From positions 2,549,369 through 2,613,368 of the forward strand of contig NZ_LMUS01000006.1 of NCBI RefSeq assembly GCF_009765835.1: a stretch of DNA of 64,000 nucleotides, in the 5' to 3' direction. Under the pieces are notes generated by a model. The model saw only the letters and a program-made list of their open reading frames with translations, ran no database searches and was not told where the DNA came from. The stretch is from Granulicella sp. L56 (GTDB lineage Bacteria; Acidobacteriota; Terriglobia; Terriglobales; Acidobacteriaceae). The position numbers were made by a program, and so were the translations under genes. Numbering within the stretch: the stretch's first letter is position 1; each line of letters opens with the position of its first letter. Positions 42,307-51,442 of the stretch are shown piece after piece.

Positions 42307-42683
42307 GCGCCACTCCGAGGTCCGCGCTTCCGGGCGCAGAGCACACTGAGAGCGCCGAAGATGTGAGCCATCGAGGTGTTGCGGCCATAGAGCACCATGT
42401 CCGCGTAGCGGACGGGTGCAAGATCACCGGCACGGTCTACCAGAAGCACAGGGATGTGCAGATCCGCTGCGAGCAGGCGATGGATCAGCCTGCCTGCGAG
42501 GTCACCCTGCCTTGCATGAATCAGGATGCCGCAGCCAAGCTGGCTGGCCATCATGACGGCTGCGGCACTCCGGCTGTCGTCGACGGCGGTGACGTCGTAG
42601 AGTTGCAGGCGCAGCGCGAACGCCGTAGCGGAGAGCAGCCCGCGGTCGGCACAGTAAAGGAGAATCGGTGTCTTCGGTCGCAT
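42303..42683 (-). CDS. Receiver-like protein lacking phospho-acceptor (126 aa)
   Basis: The strand-helix order imitates a CheY receiver (PILLYCADRGLL, then a helix, GCGILIHARQGD at the third strand, IPVLLVDRAGD at the fourth). The expected Asp at the end of strand three is replaced by His and the acidic pocket is incomplete, so phosphorylation is unlikely. It overlaps the methyltransferase start and lies 2 bp after virB8, within the secretion-gene operon. Its role there is unknown; the fold assignment is from pattern only. Confidence 0.45.
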   Translation of the reverse strand: MRPKTPILLYCADRGLLSATAFALRLQLYDVTAVDDSRSAAAVMMASQLGCGILIHARQGDLAGRLIHRLLAADLHIPVLLVDRAGDLAPVRYADMVLYGRNTSMAHIFGALSVLCARKRGPRSGA

Positions 42684-42685
42684 CG

Positions 42686-43366
42686 TCAGTTCCCGAATGC
42701 CTGGTCTTCGTGGACGTAGCTGATGACGACGCCGAGAGGATTGGTGAGCAGCATGGCATTGGGGACTTCGTCGCGGAAGTCGTAGATCACATTCGCGGTC
42801 CAGCGTTCGCGGCTCTGTTCCTGCTGGTCGCCAAGCGAATAGAAGACCTTTTCAAACTCCACATGCGCGCGGAATGGCGCCTGCCGTGTGTCGTCGAGGA
42901 CTACGGCCTTAATCTCGATGTCCACGTTGGGAGCGCTGGGATCGAGCAGGAACGTCTCAAGGGTCTTAGCCTTAGTCACACGCGCAAGCGTGGCACCCTG
43001 CAACTCATTCGAGAAGAAGTTCAGCGACTCGCCAAAATCACGCTGCAAGGTGGCATGATTGCTTCCGTAGTACAGTTGCGCCCAACGCGCGAGATAGTAT
43101 TTGCTGACGCGCTCTACGGGCACTTTAGAGAAATCGGCATAGTTCACCACCTGGCCCCGTCCGATGTCCGAAACCGAGATGACGAGCGGCTTCAGCCGCA
43201 AGGCAGCAGTCTGTGCCCGATAGAGGAGCGCCAGCGAAGCGAGCGTGACGACGGAGAGCACAAGGATCGCCACCTTGAGATAGGTGTTGGTGACGACCGG
43301 CTCCGCATACAGCTCCAGGAACTTGTGTCCCGCATCGGTAGTTGTAAAGGAATCTCTGTTCGACAT
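42686..43366 (-). CDS. VirB8/TrbF-type secretion protein
   Basis: The 226-residue product has a short cytoplasmic N-terminus, one transmembrane helix (VAILVLSVVTLASLALLY) and a periplasmic domain of the VirB8/TrbF NTF2-like fold (KYYLARWAQLYYGSNHATL, then VIYDFRDEVPNAMLLTNPLGV). It nucleates the inner-membrane complex. The start at 43366 is chosen because the extra upstream residues of the longer frame overlap virB6 and lack homology; GGAA lies upstream. It follows virB6 by 2 bp. Confidence 0.75.
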   Translation of the reverse strand: MSNRDSFTTTDAGHKFLELYAEPVVTNTYLKVAILVLSVVTLASLALLYRAQTAALRLKPLVISVSDIGRGQVVNYADFSKVPVERVSKYYLARWAQLYYGSNHATLQRDFGESLNFFSNELQGATLARVTKAKTLETFLLDPSAPNVDIEIKAVVLDDTRQAPFRAHVEFEKVFYSLGDQQEQSRERWTANVIYDFRDEVPNAMLLTNPLGVVISYVHEDQAFGN

Positions 43367-43368
43367 GA

Positions 43369-44190
43369 CTAGTTCCCCATTGGGTTGACCCAGGTGCCGG
43401 TGCGTCCACTCAGGATCGACGACGTAAGCTCTGGGATTTTGACCAAACCGTAGATGCAGACGAAAAGCGTGATGAGTAGCGCGGGCAAGACAGCTAGTGC
43501 GTTCGAGATGCTGATGGTGCCGATGACCTGAAACATCGAGGTGAGCACCTTCGAGAACACAAAGATGAAGGCCGCAGCGACGACCTGATAGAACGAAAAC
43601 CCGATGAATGCCTTGAGCCAACCCCAGAACAGCCAGTCCATCTTCGGCACGATGAACCAAGGGATGAAGATGGGACCGATCAACACGCAGACGGCGGAAG
43701 CCACATAGCCATACGCGATGACGGCGAACGCAACAGCCTCCATCGCCGCGAGGATCAAAGCGATGAGAAGGTAGGTGAGGTCTTCGAGCAGGTTGAAGCT
43801 GCCCGGAGGCGCGCCCAGTTGCTGCTCCTCGTTGGTGACGGCATTGACGATCTGCTGCGTCTGGTCGGACTCGATCTGGGCCGAGATACTCAGGCCCTCT
43901 TTGGTGATGAGGTCGCTGAAGCTGTAGCCGGTGCCGGGGATCGGCGTCGAGTAATAGGTCAGCATCCCCAGCCCGAAAGCAATCATCAGGATCAGGTCGG
44001 CGAACTTGGCGAAGTGGAAGCCGCCTCCGCCCTGCGAGGCGGACAAGGCGGACTTCACACCGAACCAGACGATCAGGATCACCGCAAGGCCACGGAAGAT
44101 GTCTAATCCCGTGGCCTGGAGTGCCGCACTGTTCGATGAGAGCAGCTGAGTGATGGCCTGCCCGATAAAGGTAAAGGGATTCTGTCCCAT
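43369..44190 (-). CDS. VirB6/TrbL-type polytopic membrane protein
   Basis: A 273-residue protein with about six hydrophobic segments (FRGLAVILIVWFGVKSAL; ADLILMIAFGLGMLTYY; TYLLIALILAAMEAVAFAVIAYGY; VCVLIGPIFIPWFIVP; AAAFIFVFSKVL; VLPALLITLFVCIYGLV). The central IGPIFIPWFI motif is usual in VirB6/TrbL. The family forms part of the inner-membrane channel. Its start base overlaps the last base of the preceding TrbJ-like gene. Confidence 0.75.
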   Translation of the reverse strand: MGQNPFTFIGQAITQLLSSNSAALQATGLDIFRGLAVILIVWFGVKSALSASQGGGGFHFAKFADLILMIAFGLGMLTYYSTPIPGTGYSFSDLITKEGLSISAQIESDQTQQIVNAVTNEEQQLGAPPGSFNLLEDLTYLLIALILAAMEAVAFAVIAYGYVASAVCVLIGPIFIPWFIVPKMDWLFWGWLKAFIGFSFYQVVAAAFIFVFSKVLTSMFQVIGTISISNALAVLPALLITLFVCIYGLVKIPELTSSILSGRTGTWVNPMGN

Positions 44191-45098
44191 CAGTTGCTCC
44201 CGTTAATGCTGAGAGAGATGGAGTGCATGGAGGTGCTTACGCCGCTGGTGACGTTCTGCATGGTGGTGGGAAAGTTCTGCTGGAAGTACACGGCGTTATT
44301 GAGGGAACGGTTCTGCGCATCGATCTGCTGCTTTTGCGCGAGAAGTTGCTGCTGGATCGAAGCCGCGAGAAGCTGGTTGGTATCCTGCTGCGAGTGAATT
44401 TGGAGCAGCGTGGCTGAGTTGATCTTGGCAAGCAGGGCGTTCGAGCTCTGCTGGGCTGGATCGGTCGAGAAGGTATCCGAATCGAGATTGGTCAGCTTGG
44501 TTGCAAACGTCTGCTCATTGATGCGGATCGTCCCGAGGGTGGCGAGCGTGTTGGTGGTCGTGGTCTGGGCCAGTTCCGACGTGGCGTACTGGTTAGCGAC
44601 GGTGGCCTGTGTGCGTGAATCGAGAGAGGAATAGTTGCCGGAGGGATAGCTCTGAGGCTGTACATAGGCGCTGCTGTAACCCTGCTGCGCCTGGGGCAGG
44701 CCGCCGAAGTTGAGCGCGTTTACCAGCGGCGACGTGTTGCCGTAGGCGTTGGGCGGGGCGGCAAGGTTCTGCCACTGCGCCCAATCCGCCTTATAACGAG
44801 CTTCAAGGTTTTGCGGCATCGTCGCCATTTGGTAGGCGAGGTTGTACATGGTGACGATCTGCGTGCGGGTCTGCTCCGCAGTGGTATAGATTTGCGCCTC
44901 TTTCAAGAGGTGCTGCTGCCAGTTGTTGAGTTCGGTCGCCCACTTCTGGAGTTGTGATTCTCCCTGTTGAATTTCCTGAATGGCATGGGCGCTTTGCGTT
45001 GGGTCGTAGACGATACCGGAGCCAAACTGCGCGTGCGCCATCGGCGCGAGCGCGAGGACAACAGTGAGAATCGGAAAGAGAGATTTGCTGAGTTTCAT
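44190..45098 (-). CDS. VirB5/TrbJ-like periplasmic protein
   Basis: A cleavable signal peptide (LFPILTVVLALAPMAHAQ) precedes a 280-residue, mostly helical protein. It has FGSGIVYDPTQSAHAIQ at the mature start and Gln-rich coiled segments (KWATELNNWQQHLLKEA; IQQQLLAQKQQIDAQNRSL), typical of TrbJ/VirB5 minor pilus or tip components. Position between the VirB10 and VirB6 genes supports the call. A 66-bp gap separates it from virB10. Confidence 0.7.
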   Translation of the reverse strand: MKLSKSLFPILTVVLALAPMAHAQFGSGIVYDPTQSAHAIQEIQQGESQLQKWATELNNWQQHLLKEAQIYTTAEQTRTQIVTMYNLAYQMATMPQNLEARYKADWAQWQNLAAPPNAYGNTSPLVNALNFGGLPQAQQGYSSAYVQPQSYPSGNYSSLDSRTQATVANQYATSELAQTTTTNTLATLGTIRINEQTFATKLTNLDSDTFSTDPAQQSSNALLAKINSATLLQIHSQQDTNQLLAASIQQQLLAQKQQIDAQNRSLNNAVYFQQNFPTTMQNVTSGVSTSMHSISLSINGSN

Positions 45099-45164
45099 AC
45101 ATGCTCCTTTACGGAAGCGCCAAGCGTAAGCAAGGCGCGGTTAGTGTTGCGTGGTGGGAGAGAT

Positions 45165-46448
45165 TCAGAAGTAGCTTGGGATCGTGTGGTTCTCATACGC
45201 AGGCACGAGCATGTCCTGCGTGATGTAAACCTTGATCCGGTGGCCCTCTCGAATCGTGATGGTGGGTGGAATATTGATGAAGCGGTCGAGCACATTCGCG
45301 CTCGACTGCGAAAGACTGGAAGAGATGCCGGACTTGTATGCCTCAGTGCCGGACTCGTTGTAACCCTGATTGAGATTGGTGGCCTCGGCTGCGCCCGAGA
45401 TGACTCCAAGGGCAATCGACGCGCCGAATATCTCGACATAATGGTTGTTGATCTTGTCCTTGATTCCAGCGGCTCCGGCCTGATCGAGACCGTGGAACTG
45501 GTCGAGATCGACGGAGTAGCCATCAGGCATCAACATGCGATGGAAGGTAACGGCGAGGCGCTTCTGGCCGAGACCGGCGACCTTCTGCACCTCGCCAAGA
45601 ATGAACGTACCCTCGGGGATGAGAAGATGTTGCCGGTCCTGGCTGTAAATCGGGTTCGTCGCCATGACCTTCAATGGCCCCGCAAACTCCCCATCCAAAC
45701 GGTTCACCAGCACGGTGTTGATGCTGGTGCCCTCGAAGACGACATAAGGCTGGCCGTGCGCAGAGTTGATGTTCACCTCCGGCGCACGTTTCTTATCTGT
45801 CGCAGCAGGAGTGGTTGCAGCCTGCGTAGGAGGAGTCGCCGGCAAGCTCGAAGAGCGAGCCGGAGTATTCTCACCGGATTCGGAAGACTCGGCCAATGGA
45901 CGCGAAGCGACATCAGTGGCGGAGACGAGGTTTGAGGCAAAGCGGGCTTTGAAGGCCATCGCCTTTTCGGCATCCGCGACGGGATCGCGCGGCGGCTCGG
46001 TCGGCGGCTCGGTCGGCGGCAATGGGGCCGCTGGAGCCGTTGGCATCATCGTCCCATTGGGCTGCATCATTGCTGGAGTGCCGTTCGGTGCGACGGTATT
46101 GTTGCCCATCGTCTTCTGAGCCGCCGCCTGCTGTTGGCTCTGGCGCTGGTCAGCGCTCAGGTCCTGCTCCAGCTCCTGAATCTTCCGCTGGTTCATGTCG
46201 GTGGACACGGCCAGCGGACCGGCTGCATTAGGCCTCGCGGCAGGCTTGGCGTGGTTTTTCGAGAACATGACGGTCATCAGGATGAGCACCGCGAGTCCTG
46301 CGACGACATAGCCCTGCGCCTGTTTGGGGACAACGCCTTCGGGCCGAACGCGCTTGTCGCGCAGGCCGGAGACGTTGTCAGGAGATGGAGGCGCATTCTG
46401 CGGCTCCGGCAATGTGTTGGTCGGTTTCTCTTCTGGCATCGGCATCAC
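45165..46448 (-). CDS. virB10: VirB10/TrbI-type secretion protein
   Basis: This 427-residue protein has the VirB10 layout: a short cytoplasmic part, one transmembrane helix (GYVVAGLAVLILMTVMF), a Gln/Pro-rich periplasmic linker, and a C-terminal beta-barrel domain (VVFEGTSINTVLVNRLDGEFAG, LLIPEGTFILGEVQKV, LDQFHGLDQAGAAGIKDKI). That domain forms the outer-membrane core with VirB9. The last part (FINIPPTITIREGHRIKVYITQDM) is well conserved. It directly follows virB9 in the operon. Confidence 0.88.
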   Translation of the reverse strand: MMPMPEEKPTNTLPEPQNAPPSPDNVSGLRDKRVRPEGVVPKQAQGYVVAGLAVLILMTVMFSKNHAKPAARPNAAGPLAVSTDMNQRKIQELEQDLSADQRQSQQQAAAQKTMGNNTVAPNGTPAMMQPNGTMMPTAPAAPLPPTEPPTEPPRDPVADAEKAMAFKARFASNLVSATDVASRPLAESSESGENTPARSSSLPATPPTQAATTPAATDKKRAPEVNINSAHGQPYVVFEGTSINTVLVNRLDGEFAGPLKVMATNPIYSQDRQHLLIPEGTFILGEVQKVAGLGQKRLAVTFHRMLMPDGYSVDLDQFHGLDQAGAAGIKDKINNHYVEIFGASIALGVISGAAEATNLNQGYNESGTEAYKSGISSSLSQSSANVLDRFINIPPTITIREGHRIKVYITQDMLVPAYENHTIPSYF

Positions 46449-47201
46449 CTACTGAGCCTTCCGTTGAAAATCGAGCTTGTGCTTGCCGATTTCGAGGTAG
46501 CCGCGATCGACCACCGTGGGTATGACATAGGTGCCATCCTTCAACTGGAAGGTGATGAGGTCAGGCTTGCCATCTTTCAGTTCATAGATGGAGAACTTCT
46601 CCGAAGCCGACGACTTGATGTAGGTGAACTTGTCATCGTGATAGATCGCCGACACCTCAAAGGGCTTTTCGTTGTGGAAGGTGTAATCGAACTTCAATGC
46701 CTGCGTGGGATAGTCGGCACGGAACTGCTCGACCACGGCGGCAGCGTGCGATTGCACAGCCTGCACCTGGGCGCGGGCAGCCTCTACTTCGCCAGCCGAT
46801 ACCAGCTTGCCCGCGCCGTTGGCGGCGGCAAGCGAGGATGGGTCGGACGGCTGGATAACGACCTTAAGGTCGGGATCGCCGGACTCGACATCATCCAGCG
46901 TGAACGAATACACACTGCCCTTGTCGGTAATCAGGTTGAGGTTGGAGTGGATACCTTCTTTGGCGGGATGCAGAAAGCAGTAATTGCCCACGGTGTCGAT
47001 GATCCAGAAGTCTTTATCGCCGGTCGCGACTTCCAGAATCTTCTCCGTAGCCGGTAATTCGATAAGCGTGGTGTAACGCATCTTGGCGTGGACACTCACA
47101 ATGTCGTTGGTGTGGTACTTCACAAGCCGGGCGCTCTGCTGGCCGTGAGCTACGGTGGCAGCGAGGCCAAGCAAAAGCGGGATGATGGGTGTGCGGTTCA
47201 T
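46449..47201 (-). CDS. virB9: VirB9/TrbG-type secretion protein
   Basis: An N-terminal signal peptide (IIPLLLGLAATVAHG) precedes the VirB9 N-domain (MRYTTLIELPATEKILEVATGD, WIIDTVGNYCFLHPAK, SVYSFTLDDV) and a C-terminal beta-sandwich (FDYTFHNEKPFEVSAIYHDD, FTYIKSSASEKFSIYEL, YVIPTVVDRGYLEIG). It pairs with VirB10 and a VirB7 lipoprotein in the outer-membrane core. No VirB7 gene is seen nearby. The stop is immediately before the virB10 start. Confidence 0.85.
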   Translation of the reverse strand: MNRTPIIPLLLGLAATVAHGQQSARLVKYHTNDIVSVHAKMRYTTLIELPATEKILEVATGDKDFWIIDTVGNYCFLHPAKEGIHSNLNLITDKGSVYSFTLDDVESGDPDLKVVIQPSDPSSLAAANGAGKLVSAGEVEAARAQVQAVQSHAAAVVEQFRADYPTQALKFDYTFHNEKPFEVSAIYHDDKFTYIKSSASEKFSIYELKDGKPDLITFQLKDGTYVIPTVVDRGYLEIGKHKLDFQRKAQ

Positions 47202-47228
47202 GATTCTCCTTTGGGGGTGTCAGTGAGG

Positions 47229-49691
47229 TTATGAATTGAGCGGGTTGGGGTAGTCCTTGGCCAGGCGCAGCAATCCTTGCTCCGGGCCGAAGCGGGCAAA
47301 GTAATCCTGTTTGCGGATGTTGTCGCGGGCATTGTTGGTGGCGACCCAATAGGTCAGCGCATCGACTTCCAACACCAGCTTTTTGGTGCCGCGCGGCTTG
47401 ATCAGCAGCATTTCGCGCTTCGGCACCAGCGACTCGAACAACTCAAGCTGGGTATCGTTCAACTGGAAGATTTCGGCGTAGAGCTTGCGGTCGATGTTGG
47501 GGTTGGCGAGAAATATCTTCGTCGGGCACGACTCGTTGATGATGTTGAGCACGCCCGCGTCGGCCAGTTCCACCACCGACTGTGTCGCCAGAATCATCGC
47601 GGCGTTCTTCTTGCGCCATGTCCGCTCCGCGCGCACTACCCAATCGCGGATGATGGCGTTTTTGAGAAAGATGGAGGCTTCGTCTGCCAGAAACACCTTG
47701 AATATGGCCATATTTACTGGCTTTTCGATCTCAGACGATGCCCGCTGAAGGACATAAAAGAGTAGTGGTTCCAGGATGTCGGGGTAATCGGACCAGCCAT
47801 CGAAGTTGAAGGTCTGGAAGCGCGCAAACGTCAGGGTGTCCTCGGCGTTGTCGAAGAGATACCCGAACTGGCCTTTGCCGGTCCACCGTTGCAGACGCTC
47901 ACCCAGCGGCCCAAGGATGGACGCGACGTTGGTCAGCGTCCGTATCTCGGCGGGAAGTTTGTAGGCCCGCTCGATCGCAGCGAAGAGCGCTTTTTCATCG
48001 TCGCCGGTCAGCGTGTACTTGCCTTGGCCTTCGATCAGGACCCGCATGAACAGGTAGAGAAAATTCAGGTTCTCGTGGGTGGGTTCCAACGAAAAGGGAT
48101 TGATACTGAAGCCCGGCGTCTTCAGTCCGACGTTCAGGTAGGTGCCGCCGAAGACGCGCGTCAGCGTTTCATAGCTGCCGCCGACATCGAAGATAAAAGT
48201 GAGCGGCCCATACTTCTGTAACGCCTGAATGATGGAAGCCAGCGTGAAGGATTTCCCGGCCCCTGTAGCGCCGAGCAGCAGGGTGTGCGCCACGTCGCCG
48301 GCGTGCAGGTTCATGTAATACGGCGTGCCGTGTATCGATTCGAAAACAGCGGCATACTCGCGTTCTAGATGCGCGTTCCATTGCGAGCCGGTGTCGACGG
48401 TGAAGAGGAACGACAGGTCGGCGTAGTTGGAGTTGAGCGCCCACTGTTTGCGGAGATTGAACTGCTTATTGCCGGGGACCGTGGCGAAGAACGCATTGAG
48501 CAGGTTGTAGCGTTCCTCATACAAAAGCGCGTCATGCTGTGTAAACAGCTTCTGAAACTCTGCGGCGGAGTATTCCAGCCGGGTGCGGTCCTCGTCGTAG
48601 ATCACCACCGTGAGCGTGAACTCGCCGAAGTTCTTACCCTCCATCCCCAGCGCAGTGAGCGCACCGCCTAGCTCCGCGACGGCGGCGGCTTTCGAGTCAT
48701 CGACCAGGTTGTCCTGGTTCCCGGCGTTCTGCTGGTCCTGGAGATTGGAGACGAAGCTGGTCTTGGAGTTGTGGTGATGCCGGCGACGGCTGGCGATCTC
48801 TTTCCGGGCTTTCGCGTTATCGACGGGATGCCACTCCGTGACGACGTGAAAGTTGGCCGGAATGTCGAGCAGGCCATTGAGAATCAAGGGTCGCGTCTCG
48901 CCGGGAAGCTCTTTCAGGGTGAGGATGCGGAGGTAGTCATCGTCCAGACGGAGATAGCCCCGATGCGCCTCAAGTTCTGAGCCGCACACCTGCCAGTCGA
49001 GATGACGCGCATCGCAGAGCGGCGCGTCGTTGATCTTGGAGGGGCGGAGATTGGTGAGACGGCGCAGTATGCGAAACGTCTCCTCCGCCCTTGGCAGCTC
49101 GACCGTCATGAGGTCGTTTAGCTGTCCACTCAAACTGTTCACTTTTTGTTGCAGCCGCAGCCGGTCGCGCTCGATCTGCTCGTAGAGTAGGGTGCGCTCT
49201 TTGTTACTGGAGAAGAGAGCACGCAAGTCACGAAGAGACGAGCGCGGTTGCTTCGGCAACTGAGACAGAGCGTGCAACAGCCCGGCCTTCTGGTAGCTGC
49301 CGTCGATCATCACGATCCAGAAGATTTCTATGCTGTAGAGCCGGTCCGCCTTCGATTCGAGGAACGCGCCGCGTTGTTCTACGGCGGCGCGGACCACAGG
49401 GTTCTCATACTCGGCGTGCGGGATCGCAGGGCGATTGCGCTTGGACAGAATTTGATACAGGCGGCACTTGTCATCGAGGGAGCGGAAGGCGGCTTCGAGG
49501 CGCTTGACCGCATAGTCGCGTCCGGCATGGTCCAGGCTCTCGTAGTCGATTCCGCCGATCCGCAGAACAGCGCCAAGGTCGCCTGATTTCGTCAAAAAGC
49601 AGTGCTCGTCCCAGAAGCCGTACAAGTTGATCTGAACAGCGAATGAGCCAGCTTCTTTCCAGTCCTTCGTGATGTGCTCAACCTTGACCAT
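47229..49691 (-). CDS. virB4: VirB4/TrbE-type secretion ATPase
   Basis: At 820 residues it is the usual size for VirB4. The C-terminal RecA-like ATPase has Walker A LLGATGAGKSFTLA, Walker B FLADEASIFLKN, and an ILATQSVVELADAG segment. The N-terminal part (YESLDHAGRDYAVKRLEAAF and so on) matches TrbE/CagE. It is the essential energiser of the secretion channel. It overlaps the VirB3 stop by 14 bases. Confidence 0.92.
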   Translation of the reverse strand: MVKVEHITKDWKEAGSFAVQINLYGFWDEHCFLTKSGDLGAVLRIGGIDYESLDHAGRDYAVKRLEAAFRSLDDKCRLYQILSKRNRPAIPHAEYENPVVRAAVEQRGAFLESKADRLYSIEIFWIVMIDGSYQKAGLLHALSQLPKQPRSSLRDLRALFSSNKERTLLYEQIERDRLRLQQKVNSLSGQLNDLMTVELPRAEETFRILRRLTNLRPSKINDAPLCDARHLDWQVCGSELEAHRGYLRLDDDYLRILTLKELPGETRPLILNGLLDIPANFHVVTEWHPVDNAKARKEIASRRRHHHNSKTSFVSNLQDQQNAGNQDNLVDDSKAAAVAELGGALTALGMEGKNFGEFTLTVVIYDEDRTRLEYSAAEFQKLFTQHDALLYEERYNLLNAFFATVPGNKQFNLRKQWALNSNYADLSFLFTVDTGSQWNAHLEREYAAVFESIHGTPYYMNLHAGDVAHTLLLGATGAGKSFTLASIIQALQKYGPLTFIFDVGGSYETLTRVFGGTYLNVGLKTPGFSINPFSLEPTHENLNFLYLFMRVLIEGQGKYTLTGDDEKALFAAIERAYKLPAEIRTLTNVASILGPLGERLQRWTGKGQFGYLFDNAEDTLTFARFQTFNFDGWSDYPDILEPLLFYVLQRASSEIEKPVNMAIFKVFLADEASIFLKNAIIRDWVVRAERTWRKKNAAMILATQSVVELADAGVLNIINESCPTKIFLANPNIDRKLYAEIFQLNDTQLELFESLVPKREMLLIKPRGTKKLVLEVDALTYWVATNNARDNIRKQDYFARFGPEQGLLRLAKDYPNPLNS

Positions 49692-49989
49692 CGCGCCTCA
49701 CAATGCGTATTTCCATTTCGTCTGCCTTCATCGGATCGTAGCGTCGGCGGAACTTGCCGGAGTTGAAGAGCACCCGCAGAATCTCGACATCGTGCTTTGT
49801 GGCAATGCGGGCGATGACGACGCCGATGATGAACAGCCCGATTCCGCCGAACAGCGAATGCAACAGTGAGAAGATGGCGCCGCCGGAAATAAGCGCAACG
49901 AAGAACAATCGCCGCTCCGCGCCCATGACGGTCAGTGGGCGATTCATCGCTTTGAAGACCTTGTTATGTCGTGAATCGCCCACTGCCAT
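49678..49989 (-). CDS. VirB3/TrbD-type membrane protein
   Basis: The 103-residue protein has two adjacent hydrophobic segments (RLFFVALISGGAIFSLLHSLF; GIGLFIIGVVIARI) after a short N-terminus with VFKAMNRPLTVMGAERR, typical of VirB3/TrbD. It works with VirB4 in pilus assembly and its stop overlaps the virB4 start. Confidence 0.75.
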   Translation of the reverse strand: MAVGDSRHNKVFKAMNRPLTVMGAERRLFFVALISGGAIFSLLHSLFGGIGLFIIGVVIARIATKHDVEILRVLFNSGKFRRRYDPMKADEMEIRIVRRDGQG

Positions 49990-50051
49990 CTGCTTACCTC
50001 CTCTCTGTCAGTCATGTGTTTGGGTTGCGGTTGCAGCCTGCCGCCATCGAC

Positions 50052-50384
50052 TTACGAGGGAAAAAGCCAAGCCATAAAGTTCACAGCCCCGATCGCCATT
50101 CCGACCCCAAAGACAATACCGGCGAGCATCTTCTTCGACTGGCCTTCGCCGTAGGCGAACATCAGCCCGCCGACGACGATTGCGACCAGCGACAGCCCGG
50201 TCGCAATCGTGCCGGTAAAGGCGGTTTTGAGGACGTTGACCGCGTTGTCCCACGGATCGCTGCCGGTGGATTGCGCATACACGGGCAGCGTTGCCAGAAA
50301 GAGCAGCGCGGGGGTAAGCCATCGGATGGAAGGCCGGTTGATGTGCCGGGGTAGAAGGCGGCGAAGGAAACGAGGCGTCTTCAC
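50052..50384 (-). CDS. VirB2/TrbC-type pilin
   Basis: From a GTG at 50384 (AAGGAG eight bases upstream) the product is 110 residues: a signal peptide (LTPALLFLATLPVYAQ), a short mature N-terminus, and two hydrophobic helices (LSLVAIVVGGLMFAYGEG; MLAGIVFGVGMAIGAVNFMAWLF) separated by a charged turn with QSKK. This is the prepilin layout of VirB2/TrbC. It is the first gene of the secretion operon; the longer in-frame start would extend into a region without homology. Confidence 0.78.
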   Translation of the reverse strand: MKTPRFLRRLLPRHINRPSIRWLTPALLFLATLPVYAQSTGSDPWDNAVNVLKTAFTGTIATGLSLVAIVVGGLMFAYGEGQSKKMLAGIVFGVGMAIGAVNFMAWLFPS

Positions 50385-50749
50385 AGGGGTATCTCCTTGT
50401 TTGATTTGCCGGTCTGCTCCGGCTTCGTGCTGGATTTGAAGGTAGGGCGGCGGCGGGTAGGCAAGGATGGAAAAGAATTCCACCCTGTGTCCAAACAGGG
50501 GCACGCAGACGGCGCGACATGGTGATAAATGGAACGCCGCGATCAGCCGTGCAACGACGACTCAAAGTGAGCTTGTTGGGACCAGTGGACGCCCCGCGCA
50601 GACTGCGCGGATGTGCTCATTCCCACCATGTAAGGCAAGAAATCCGCGGGCATGGCGCGGGTCAAGGCTGCTAGGACCACAACTCAGAAGAGTGGTCGCC
50701 TTGAGGCGCGCCGGGCGCGCGGTCACACTCACCGCGAGGTGGGAATGAG
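50385..50749. other. Structured intergenic region upstream of the secretion operon
   Basis: No gene is supported in 50385-50728, which should hold the promoter of the leftward virB operon. Notable structure: CCGCGCA-GAC-TGCGCGG (50594-50610, perfect 7-bp hairpin) and a perfect 12-bp inverted repeat CTCATTCCCACC (50616-50627) with GGTGGGAATGAG (50738-50749). Its right arm lies inside the end of the methyltransferase gene. Several GCGCGCC/GGCGCG stretches lie between the arms. Confidence 0.45.
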
Positions 50750-51442
50750 TTCCAGTGAAGACCGCTTCGCTGCGATCCTCCCTTCGACCCGGGCTAACCG
50801 TGCCGACGCCTGGTTGAAATGCTCGGCATCGAGTTCAATGCCGATGTACTTGCGACCGGTCAGCAACGCTGCCGCGCATGAGCTGCCGCTGCCCGTGAAC
50901 GGATCGAGAACACTTTCACCGGGAAGAGAGAAGCTGCGAACCAGCGGTGCGAGTGCCGCTACGGGCTTCTGCGTCGGATGCAGCTTGTTTCCGCTATAGG
51001 GCATATCCATCACGTCCGCCAGCGGCTGCTTCGGTAGCGGCGGCCTGCCCTTAGCCAGCAGGTATGCCTGCTCGTGTTGATAGCGAAGGAACCTGCTCTT
51101 GGATGAGTAAGTTTTGCGAAACACCAGATGGCCGACAGGCTGGAATCCCGCAGCCTTCCATGCGTCGAAGAATGCATCGACCTTCGTCCATCCGTAGAAC
51201 ATGATTGCGACCCGGTCCTGCTTCAGCATGCGATATGCTTCCGCCATCGCAGGCTTGAGCCAGTTCTCATCGGCATCATTCTGAATGGTGCGTCCATCGC
51301 GGTCGCGGTAGTTCACGAGATATGGCGGATCGGTGAGGATGAAATCGACGCTGTTTGCGGGCATCTGACGCATGACCTGGATGCAGTCACCGTGCGTGAT
51401 GGTATTGAGGAACTGATGCTGAGTTGAGCTTTGTGCTTGCAT
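50729..51442 (-). CDS. Beta-class DNA methyltransferase (adenine-N6 or cytosine-N4)
   Basis: The 237-residue enzyme shows the order typical of the beta class: the catalytic DPPY (residues 38-41, in VDFILTDPPYLVNY) precedes the cofactor motif DPFTGSGSSCAAA (about 190). HPTQKPVAAL lies between, as in many small orphan enzymes of plasmids and integrative elements. AAGGAG precedes the ATG. There is no partner restriction enzyme nearby; with the C5 enzyme at 40.5-42.3 kb the element encodes two methyltransferases, probably for anti-restriction or expression control. Confidence 0.85.
   Translation of the reverse strand: MQAQSSTQHQFLNTITHGDCIQVMRQMPANSVDFILTDPPYLVNYRDRDGRTIQNDADENWLKPAMAEAYRMLKQDRVAIMFYGWTKVDAFFDAWKAAGFQPVGHLVFRKTYSSKSRFLRYQHEQAYLLAKGRPPLPKQPLADVMDMPYSGNKLHPTQKPVAALAPLVRSFSLPGESVLDPFTGSGSSCAAALLTGRKYIGIELDAEHFNQASARLARVEGRIAAKRSSLELIPTSR

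Noticed and set aside
44967..47057. Two long plus-strand frames opposite VirB5/B10/B9
   Set aside because: They lie antisense to clear secretion genes and have no recognisable domains.
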